Assembly (NCBI GenBank): GCA_037176725.1
Contig: JAZBRS010000014.1
Location: 75,436,501-75,500,500, forward strand
DNA from: Posidonia oceanica
Taxonomy: Eukaryota > Streptophyta > Magnoliopsida > Alismatales > Posidoniaceae
DNA length: 64,000 nucleotides
Direction of reading: 5' to 3'
The notes beneath the pieces were generated by a model. It ran no database searches, had not been told where the DNA came from, and saw only the letters and a list, made by a program, of their open reading frames with translations. The position numbers and the translations under genes were made by a program. Below, piece by piece: positions 52,555-61,764 of the stretch (positions are counted from its first letter, which is position 1; the number at the start of each line of letters is the position of its first letter).

Positions 52555-52585
52555 AGATCAGGCTCCAGGATTTCCAGGTATGTCC
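52555..52585 (+). promoter_or_regulatory. Conserved splice-like junction TTTCCAG/GTATGTCC in LTR D
   Basis: GGATTTCCAG/GTATGTCCTC is shared base for base with LTR A near 17890. It could act as an acceptor (CCAG) or as a donor (AG/GTATGT). The 100 bp before it are unusually similar between A and D. Confidence 0.45.
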
Positions 52586-53029
52586 TCCTGAATCCCTGCA
52601 TTGCATTCATTTGCATGCCATTTGCATAGTTTTCCTCGTTTTCGATTTCTGTTTCTTTAAGCATGTAGAATAGGGCCTCCTCTTCTTGTCTATCAGCTCA
52701 GATCTCCATTTCGCGTTTCCCTATGTGTTTTGTGTTGAGTTTTCCCTGGATTTACCACTTAATGTAACTTTCTTCCCCCTTTTCCACGATCCGATCGCAT
52801 CGCGAGCTTTGGGCAGCGTGCGAGACACACCGTGGAGCGGTTTAGTGGGAAACGGTCATAAAGAGGTGGTAATCCCTCCGCTTGCTCACTCTCCCCTTTG
52901 TAGGTCTTCACACCTACCCTGGGTGGTTCTAAACAATGTCTGTTCTTACACGCACATTGTCTTGCTCCTCTTTGGCATCTTCTAATCTTTTCTTTGCATT
53001 TAGCATTCGCACAGCTTTCCGAGGTTTTA

Positions 53030-53290
53030 TCACGCTGTTTTGGCACCGTTTTGCGTGCCCGTTCTCGTTTTGGCACCGTTTTGCGTGCCTGCTTTGTCTT
53101 TCGCATCGTTTTGTGCGCTCGCCCTGTTTTTGGCACAGTTTTGCGTGCCCGTCGCCGTCTTTTGCACCGATTTGCGTGCCGCCTTGCTTTCTCGCCCGTT
53201 TTGCCTGCCGACCTTGTCTTTTTGCACCGTTTTGCGCGCTTTCTTGTTTTTTGCCTCGTTTTGCGTGCTTTACGCCGTTTTCCTTTGCAT
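53030..53290 (+). repeat. Tandem TTTTGGCACCGTTTTGCGTGC-type repeats in LTR D
   Basis: About eight degenerate units of roughly 30-35 bp sharing GCACCGTTTTGCGTGCC, antisense-equivalent to the array at 17080-17440 in LTR A. The Cys/Phe/Arg-rich ORFs here are artefacts. Confidence 0.8.
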
Positions 53291-53339
53291 GCCGATTGCA
53301 TTGCATGGTTTTACCGTTGTTTCGCTTTTTCGCTTGCAT

Positions 53340-53405
53340 TTGCATATAGGGCTGTGATGCTTACTGCCTGGAGTTCTCACGAGCTAGGTTTCGCCCGGTT
53401 CGGAA
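53340..53405 (+). promoter_or_regulatory. Conserved segment starting at an acceptor-like TGCATATAG/GG in LTR D
   Basis: TTTGCATATAG/GGCTGTGATGCTTACTGCCTGGAGTTCTCACGAGC is present in LTR A and, with changes, in LTR B (TTGCATTTAG/GGCAGTGATG). The AG and the following 40 bases are better conserved than the sequence before them, as expected for a 3' splice site and exon. Inference only. Confidence 0.45.
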
Positions 53406-53546
53406 CACAGACAGCGTAGCTGAGCATTTAGAAAGCACGTTTACTTTCCTTGCTTTGCCTCTCCCCACTTAGAGCACACCTTGAGCATTCATTTAGGCAT
53501 TCATAGGCACATAGGCATTCAATCCTGCATTTCCCTGCGTATGCGA

Positions 53547-53650
53547 GCGTAAGCCTAGAAAGACCGATTTTCGGGCGTGTCGGGGGTGCCTAACACCTTC
53601 CCCGCACGTAACAGGAGTCCTTGCCCTGTCTTTTGGCCCGCAATGACCAT
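53547..53650 (+). promoter_or_regulatory. Conserved U5 leader block, copy in LTR D
   Basis: Sense strand: GGGGGTGCCTAACACCTTCC with flanks AAGACCGATTTTCGGGCG and AACAGGAGTCCTTGCCC. It is found in four LTRs of the window, including diverged families B and E. See 16630-16743. Confidence 0.7.
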
Positions 53651-53799
53651 ACAGCCCTTATCCTAGGCTAGAGTCATCTCATTTGCATGTATTTGCATTT
53701 GTTTCCTTTGCATTGCTTTGCTTTGCATTTCTTGTTTGGTTTTGCGTGTTAATTCACGCATTTCCCTCGGTTTTCCTTGTCTCCCGTTAATAGACATGG

Positions 53800-53810
53800 T
53801 GGCGACTCTG
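53800..53810 (+). promoter_or_regulatory. Primer-site-like sequence inside LTR D
   Basis: TGGCGACTCTG, identical to the first 11 bases of the true primer site at 53925 and 125 nt upstream of it. Confidence 0.5.
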
Positions 53811-53924
53811 ATTTGTCTTATCTTTCTCTTTTCTCCTCGATTTCAAGTGTTTTCGAGTCGAGCCTCTTCCTCGGATCCAATCGCTGCTAAATAGCGAGCC
53901 TGATTCCGATCGGGATCGCTACAG

Positions 53925-53942
53925 TGGCGACTCTGCTGGGGA
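53925..53942 (+). promoter_or_regulatory. Primer binding site of element D (tRNA-Arg-like)
   Basis: TGGCGACTCTGCTGGGGA, one base after the LTR. It differs from A at one position (T for C). Confidence 0.85.
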
Positions 53943-55254
53943 GGAGTAGATTCCGGCTTTCGTTCCCGGCTTTTTGCTCGCCTGTTTCGCAGTTTTGCCT
54001 GCCTTGTGTGCCTTCTTTGTCTGCTTTGCTCGTTTTTCTATGCAAACTCCTAGAAAGTCGCTTTGTGGCTACTTTGCTTGGGTTTTGCACCTCTTTCGCC
54101 TCGATTTGCGCTCCCTTTTCGCTTGGCTCTGCTTCTCCGCTTGTTTATTTACTTATTGTCTTGCTTATGCTCTTACTTCCTTTACAGCTTACTTGTCTTT
54201 ATTTTCCTTGCCTTACTTGCTTATTACTGCTTTAGTTATCGCACATTGCATGTCTGCATACTTGTTTGGCAACAATACATGCTTTTTGAATGTTGAATGC
54301 TTCTTTTACACCTTTGCTATGTCACTACGCACGCACATGCCTTGCATACATGCCTTCTGACTTGATGAATGTTTTTTTCTTCACCATTATGCTCACAAAC
54401 ACTTGCACATGCCATGCACTTGCCTTTTGTTGTGTTGTATGATTGTCTGCCTGCCATGCTTGACTGATTTTCTTCCCTTTCGCACATGCCATGCCTAGGA
54501 TAGTAGAAACTTGTTTGCTCTCCCCATGGTTAACTAAAAACCGCAAGTAAAAAGAACTCCTAGGAGCAACTAGAGACTCTGAACAATCCTTCACTCCCTC
54601 TGGTTAATAAAATACGCAAGATAAAAGACTTTAAGCATTTGCATAAGCATCATATAGGGCATGCATTCTTCTCATCTGAGTCTACCTATTAGTCTGCGAA
54701 GGACGGTCCCGGCTTCTTGTTCCACCGCTTTGGGCGTGGCACGAGCCAGTCGGTCTGTCCCCCCCTCGTCCGGGGGTCGTGTCGGTGTTAGTAGAGGGTA
54801 CCACCCACGCTTTGGCGGGGTAGAGACCACCAACGCACCACCCTGTCATTTCCTGAGCTTTGGGCCGGGAGTTAGACAGGGAATCTAATTTTCTGACCTG
54901 AGTCGGTGACCCGTACACCCAGGGATACCCAGAGTAGACAACCTTGCTAGGAAACACTAGTTAGGTGAGGGGGGCATACTAGAAAGCATGCATATCATTC
55001 ATGCCATTTAACTAACTCATTTGCATTCATCTTTTAGTTTCTAACCCCTAATTTCCTTCTGTTGTGTCAGCGTGATCGGTAAGCGAGTTTCCCTTTGCTA
55101 GAGCTCGAGTATCGGCCCCCGTTGACACCCCTTTTGCGACTTCATTCGCGACCATTCCCCTTCCGAGCTATCCGCATTTGCGACGATAGCTCCTCTTAGG
55201 AAGCACCGCTTGAATACCTGTCGCAGCCCTATTCTCACGCGATCTAGGTCAGCA
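53943..55254 (+). promoter_or_regulatory. 5' leader of element D
   Basis: Untranslated region to the gag ATG at 55255. CCCTGTC at 54841-54847 pairs with GACAGGG at 54875-54881; the same stem occurs in A. A conserved GC-rich domain surrounds it (54690-54950). T/C-rich sequence occupies 53960-54240. Confidence 0.6.
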
Positions 55255-56115
55255 ATGGCCCAGTACGTTAGTGAGCCTCTTTTCACTCCTGTCACGGAGG
55301 GTGTTCCCGTTCCGGCCCCTCCGGTTGCTCCTTCTGTCCCCATTGTTCCCCCTCCGATGCCAGGGTTTCCTCCCCTGACGTCTTTAGGTTCTCAGTACAT
55401 CCCGGGACAGTGGCAAGCATCTCTTCCTCCGGATCCGGTCGCCGAATCTATCTTGACGACCGTTACTCGCGTTTCGGAGACGCCACTGCCCCCTCCATCC
55501 CAGGGATACGTCGCTTTCGACATCCCTTCCACCGTCGCTGCGACCTTTGCTGTAGAATCCTTTCCTCCCGGACAGTCTGTGTCCGTGCCACTTGTTTCTC
55601 AGCCTTCGCCGGCACTGCACTTCAGCGTCCCCACAGGCGAGATGCCCGAGGTGCAGTACCAGCACCTGATGGAGCTTGCCCAGAGACTGTAGGGTATGGC
55701 TCTATCAGTTCGTCCTTCCTCTATTCCTGTCGTTCCTAAGGTTCCTTTGAGGCCAGTTCCTGCATTCCATGCATCGACCTCCACACCTCTGCCTCGACCA
55801 TCATCTCAACTGCTCACGGTTCCGACGATGGGGTCCCGTTTACCGCCTCCTGCTGCACAACACTTGGCACAGCATGCTCCACTTCCCTCTGGTGGTCAGT
55901 CTTTTGGACCGGCTGGAGCCCAGTACCTCACTGGCTCGCTGTCTGGCACTCCGCCTGTACAGCAACTGGTGCTCCGTCATCCTACCCCTGTCACAGCACA
56001 GCATAGCATCTACTCTTCTCCTCTGCACCAAGTCTAGCATCCTGCATACACTCCTGCATACACAGTCCCCCAGCACGGATACGCCGGCCATCCCGTCGCT
56101 CCACCAGGCGACGCT
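55255..56115 (+). pseudogene. gag: N-terminal gag region of element D with two nonsense codons
   Basis: ATG at 55255 (MAQYVSEP), the first conserved ATG after the leader. It is Pro/Val/Ser-rich, then has LMELAQRL before a TAG at 55690-55692. The same frame continues through another Pro-rich, Gln/His-rich stretch to a TAG at 56035-56037. It then reads without a break into the gag core. Both TAGs stand where A has CAG. Without them, gag-pol would be one polyprotein from 55255. Confidence 0.82.
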
Positions 56116-59100
56116 ATGGTAGATCCGGAGGAGCACTTAGGTGCGACCCATTCGGCGTATGTGCTCGCTACCCCTGCTGATCCCTCTCCTACAGCAGCAA
56201 TCCCAGACCCCATCAATAACCGGATGGACGTCTTGGAGAAAGCACTACGACTAGTGCAGGGTACTGAGCACCAGACCTACCAATTCCGGGACCTCTGCTG
56301 CTTTCCAGAGGCGGTACTCCCTCCGAAGTTCAAGATCCCGGACTTCGAGAAGTATAATGGTAGGGGCTGCCCCGTAGCACACTTGAAGGCGTATTGCGGT
56401 GATCTCGCTCAGCTTCAGGCTGACGAGAGGTTGCTGATCCGCCTGTTCCAGAAGAGTTTGACCGGGCCGGCACTCAAGTGGTTTACATCACTTGATATGT
56501 CAGCCATCAAGACTTGGAACGACCTCAGCCAGGCGTTCCTGGAACAATACTCCTTCAACCTCGATCTGGTCCCAAAGAGGGCGGACTTGATCGCAATCAA
56601 GCAGAATTCTAGCGAGCCGTTCGGGGAGTATGTCGGCCGCTGGCGCGCCCTTGCCTCTCAGGTTCGAGATAGACCCTCTGACGAGGAGTCTATCGAGATC
56701 GTTATCAAAGGGGCGCAGCCGTCTCTCGGAGCTCTGCTTAGCATCCAACCAGTCACTACTTTTGCGGCACTCATCAGAGCTGGAGCGCGCGTGGAGAGTT
56801 CTTTGCGGAGTGGCAACTTCCCAGCTCTCTCTGCAATCGCTAAGCAGGCAGTGATCAGCAGTAACAGTGCCAACAGCAGCGCCTCCAACAACAACAACAG
56901 CGGCAGCAGCAACAACCGCCCGAAGAGGAAGGATTCGCCGAAACCCGCTGTTGCATTCGTCGATTCTCCTGCTGTGCCTGTTCGCTTGCCATCCCGGCCT
57001 GCCCCAGCTCAGATGGTGTACGCTCCTGCACCTCGGAATCCACACACACCACACATCACTACCACCGCTAGACCGGTCTATCCTGCCGCACCGGTTCAGC
57101 AAGGCTCACACCCAAGGCAAAGAAGACTACCTACTGAGAGGCGTAGTTTCACCCCACTGGTGGAACCACTCACGGTCATCTTGCCAAAGGTTGCATCGCT
57201 CCTGAAGTTCCCGGAGGTTCGTCCGCCACCAAGTCCTCTGCCGCATTGGTTTAGGCCGGACCTCTTCTGCAATTTCCATCGAAGCGCCGGACATTCGATG
57301 GACAATTGCTTCTCCCTGCGGAACGCAATTCAGGACTTGATCGAATCAGGAACGATTGTGATCGACACGCACGAGGCATCCACTCAAGCACACACACATG
57401 CATCTGCACATTCGGCTGTTCCCCCTCATTCTGGCATCATCCGCCAACCCTTACCGGAGCACTCTTATCCGGGAGGGGCGGGAACCTCAGGCATCCACTC
57501 TGTCTTTCCCTCTGGGCCTGCTACCTCTGTGGTCGACCCTTCTGACCTCATCTCTGACATCTCTGAGCCTTTCCCAGTCAGTCTCTATCTCGCGGCAGTT
57601 GCCGGCTCCGAGTCGGGAATTCACCTAATCCGACCGCGTGCCAGGCCGGAGCGCCCTCTCGCGCCTCCCACCGTGCTTCCCCAGGCTCAATCCCCTGTGC
57701 ACCTTCTAGCTAGGGCCCAGCCTAGTTCCCCCATCCACCTCTTAGGGCGACCTCAGCTACACCTTCTAGGTAGACCTCAACCTACCCCAGCCTTCCCACC
57801 CCAACAACCATACCCTCTAGAGAGACCTCAGCACCCCGTAGGTCCTCCTGTAACCCCTCCTGTGCTCGCAGCACGTGCTCCAGTCGTCATTGATTTGACC
57901 CTGGACACCCATCGCGTCCCTTACAGCTACGCCACAGAGATGTGCGCGGAAGTAACGCGATCGGGGAGGGTTTACAGGCCCCCAACACCGGCAATTAGGG
58001 CAACTCACCCTAGACCTGTTATGCCCCCACCCTCTAGCCAACCCATAGTAGATCCAACTCCAGATCAGCCTGTAACTAGCCAAATCCCTACCCAGCCTGT
58101 AGTAACCCAGCTTCCTACCACTACCCCCTCAGAACCTGCTAGAATCACCCCTCCAGTTGCTAGAAGGAGCCAACCTAAGGCGGACTTGACCTCCCAGCTT
58201 AAGAAGGTCAAAGCCGTCATTTCTATTTGGGATTTGATCCACACCTCTGCCGAACACCGCGAGGCTTTTCTTCGTGTGTTCCAGGCTGCCCGTGTGTCCC
58301 AGTCCATTGAGCCTTCTGCCTTGGAGAGCATGGTTGGGTTGATTGCGAAGCCCCAGGTCATCTCTTTCACGAGTGATGAGCTGCCTCCGGCGGGGATTAA
58401 TCATAACCAGCCCCTGTTCGTCACGGTGCAGTTCAAAAACTTTCGCATTCCCCTAACACTGGTTGATAATGGGTCAGGCCTTAACGTCTGCCCCTTGCGT
58501 ACAGCAACCAAGCTCGGATTCAAAGCCGAGGACATCACGCCAGCCGTGAAGGGAATGACAGCCTTTGACAACACTCACCATGACGCTCTAGGGGTCCTGA
58601 TTATTCCTCTTGCTATTGGCCCGGTTGTCTTCGACGTAGAATTCTGTGTCGTCGACTTGCAGCCGAACTTCAATCTTCTGCTTGGGCGCCCTTGGCTCCA
58701 CAAGCATCAGGTCCTTCCTTCGACCCTCCATCGAATGATAAAGTACCGTCGCGGCGACGATGTCATTGTCGTCATGGCGGAGAACTTTGAGAAGGAGCGG
58801 ATCGAAGCAGTCTCCCCCGTGTCGTCGCAATCTATCCCATTTGACCCTGAGACTTCTGAAGCCCTATATCGCATTAATCGGTGTGAGCCGGTTAACTTCA
58901 TTCCTGATCTTGAACGTGTCAACTCCTTGACCGTTCACAGCAACCCCTTTCGAATGGTCGAGAATGTATGTCACAGGTGGGGTTACATAAAGGGTACACC
59001 GCTCGGGCGTCACGGCCAAGGGATCGCAGAGCCGATCGTAGCAGTGGAGCGAAGGAAATCTGAAGGCCTCGGCTACGAGCCCAAGACCAACGAAGATCAC

Positions 59101-61764
59101 TGCTTCCAGCTCAAGGACCATGCATCAGCCATTCCCAGAGACCTCACTAACTTTACCAGTGCAGGAACCCTGGGATCATCCGACGATCAAGACACGGTAC
59201 CGACAGAGGATTGGGTGTGTGTTGAGGACTACTACTCGGATGAGGAGCAGTCTGGTACAACAGAGGCAGTCCCAACCAGCACAGCAGAAACAGTGATCAG
59301 AGCAGAGGCCATACAACCAATCTATTCAGCTCTTCCTCTGGCAGAAACAGCAGGCAGCTCAGCAGGCCCTGTGGCAGAACTGGCAAGTTCCCACTCTTTT
59401 GCAGCCACATCAGCTTCCCAAGTACAGACAGTAGCAGTGCAGGAGTCAGAGACACTTCTTCTGGCAAAATCAAGCATGCTACCAGCAGTCACAGCAACAT
59501 CAGTGCCACTGTCCCTATCTCTAGAGGGGCAGTTAATCAGTTCAGTCAGCAGCGCGGCTCAGCCCGCTTCGGCATCCACATCTCCGGGAATGCAGCAGGC
59601 GCAGTCCGCTTCGCATCCTCCCGACAACCAGCAGCAGCTCTCATGGCATGACCCCATGGCGTCAGAGGCTGCACTCTCTCAGTTACGGCCCGATACAAAA
59701 GGCCAACTGAGCACTACACTCTCCGGGCCCTTGAGCCCTCTGAAGAGCACCCCTGCTTACTCTCCAACAGTGACCCTGGCAGCATATCCATCTATGGCAC
59801 CGCTGACTTGTCTATTTGGGCCTTCTACACCAGAACTGCCATCAGCGGACGCGCCCGTGAACCAGATCATGCAGATTCCAAGGGCAGCAATCCGTCTTGC
59901 AGCCGGACCAGTGCCGCAGGCCCCCGGCGCCTACTACGTCGACTCCCCCTCGGACGAGGAAGAAGGAGTGGCGATAGAAGCCCAGGTCGATTCTTGGATG
60001 TCTGACTTAGAGCTACTCTATCAAGAACAGATCAAGTCGATAGCAGAAGACCTGGCAGAGCATCAAGCCGCAGAAAGGAAAGGGAAAGCCGTGGTTACGG
60101 ACCCTCCTCTGCAAGAATACCATGCCTCTATCATGGTCCTGGAAGAAGCCTCAGCAGCGTCGGACTCCCCTAGACCAAATGAGCTCATCACTCTTCAACC
60201 AGAAGGTGGGTCTAGGTGGTTTGTGCAACACATGCCTCACTTGAGCAGTATATCGAGCGGCAGTGCTCAGATCAGCCGCCAGTCCGGCATATCCTCTGCA
60301 AGCACATTAGAAGACCCAGAGGTGGAACCATCAGCAGTGCAAGCAGCAGCAGAAACAGAGCAGAAAGCAGAACCAGTAACAGAGCTGTCAGCAGCCTCAG
60401 GAGCAGAACAGCCAGCAGCATCAACAGCAGAATCAGCAAAGCACTCAGCAGAATCAGGCAGGCCAGAGCAAACAGCAGAAGGAGTTGCTGGGACGGAGGT
60501 CGTGCACCGAGGCTACAAGAACACTAGAGTAAGCGTGACCATCCTGAAGCGTCACCAGGGCCAAGCAGCGGAACATATGCACTCTTTCGACATCACAAGC
60601 CCTTCCTTTGAGAAAGAGATCCTCTCGGAACTTATTGCTTATGGAGAGGAGGATGATACGGGCATGGATGAGACTGATGAATCATTGCCCAAGTTCCGGC
60701 CCTATGACGACGACCCAGAAGGCCCCAACCTCCATGTTGAAGAAGAAACAGAGGTTGTCAACATCGGCACAGCTGAGGAAGTCAAAGAAGTTCGTATCAG
60801 CGCCCAGCTGTCCTCCCAGGCTCGAGCAGAGTTCATCGCATTCCTGAAAGAATACGCGGATGTCTTCGCCTGGAGTTACGAGGATATGGTCGGCCTTGAC
60901 ATAGAAGTAGTGGTGCACAATCTGCCCTTAAACCCGGATGCCAAGCCAGTGAAGCAGAAACTAAGAAGATGGCGACCACAATGGCTGCTCATGATCAAAG
61001 AAGAAATAATGAAGCAGCTCAGGGTCAACTTTCTGAAGGTCGTTCTTTATCCTGAATGGCTGGCAAACATTGTACCTGTGCCCAAGAAAGATGGCCGAAT
61101 CCGGATCTGCATCGACTACAGGGACTTAAACAAGGCGAGTCCCAAGGACGACTTTCCATTGCCTCACATTGACGTCCTAGTCGACAATACAGTGGGCCAC
61201 AAGATGCTCTCCTTCATGGACGGCTTTTCTGGGTACAATCAAATTAAAATGGCAGAAGAAGACATGGAAAAGACTTCATTTATCACCCCTTGGGGAGTCT
61301 TCTGCTACCAAGTCATGCCGTTCGGCCTGAAGAATGCTGGTGCAACCTATCAGAGGGCCATGACTGCACTGTTCCACGACCTCATGCACCAAGAAGTAGA
61401 GGTCTACGTAGACGACATGATTGCTAAAAGCAAAGAGCCTGAAGATCATCTTACCTGTCTCAAAAAGCTCTTTGACCGTCTACGGAAGTACAAGCTGCGC
61501 CTGAATCCCAAGAAGTGCGTATTCGGGGTGTCTTCTGGCAAATTGCTCGGCTACATTGTTAGCCAAAGGGGGATTGAGGTGGACCCGTTGAAAGCACAAG
61601 CCATCGTGGACATGCCACCCCCTAGGACTGAAAAAGAAGTCAGAAGTCTGCTTGGGCGTTTACAATATATCAGTCGCTTCATTGCACAGCTTACGCCCAT
61701 CTGCGAGCCCATATTCAAGCTCTTGAAGAAGAATGCGCAGATTCACTGGAGCGAGGAGTGTTAG
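56116..61764 (+). pseudogene. gag-pol: gag-pol of element D: gag core, nucleocapsid, protease, reverse transcriptase
   Basis: An open frame of 1882 codons. Gag core at about 55-225 (PKFKIPDFEKYNG, KWFTSLD, GEYVGRWRALA); Asn/Ser-rich and Pro-rich linker; single zinc knuckle C385-x2-H-x4-H-x4-C398; Pro-rich region; retropepsin LVDNGS with D784; G-patch-like segment near 956-990; long Ala/Ser/Glu-rich linker; RT with YVDD at 1764-1767. It ends at a TAG (61762-61764) where A has CAA, just inside the RT/RNase H connection. Gag and pol are in one frame with no stop between them, so any gag-to-pol ratio control must work by splicing, protease or another route. The intact knuckle contrasts with A. 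Confidence 0.92.

Larger units (their letters stand above)
48150..53923 (+). repeat. 5' LTR of element D (5774 bp)
   Basis: Starts TGTTGACACCCCATCTTGG and ends GATCGCTACA. Same internal order as LTR A: CCCTAG-rich and pyrimidine-rich U3, TATA box near 50051, GC-rich leader to about 51000, donor-like ACAG/GTATTT, TGCAT-rich region, exon-like conserved segments, repeat array 53030-53290 and conserved block 53547-53650. It is about 170 bp shorter than LTR A; the repeat array accounts for at least some of this. Confidence 0.92.

Noticed and set aside
56500..57102. 200-aa ORF antisense to gag, with a 200-aa counterpart at 13210-13812 in A
   Set aside because: Antisense genes exist in some Tat elements, so this was considered. 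The equal length is explained by high A/D similarity over gag, and the product is low-complexity with no domain.
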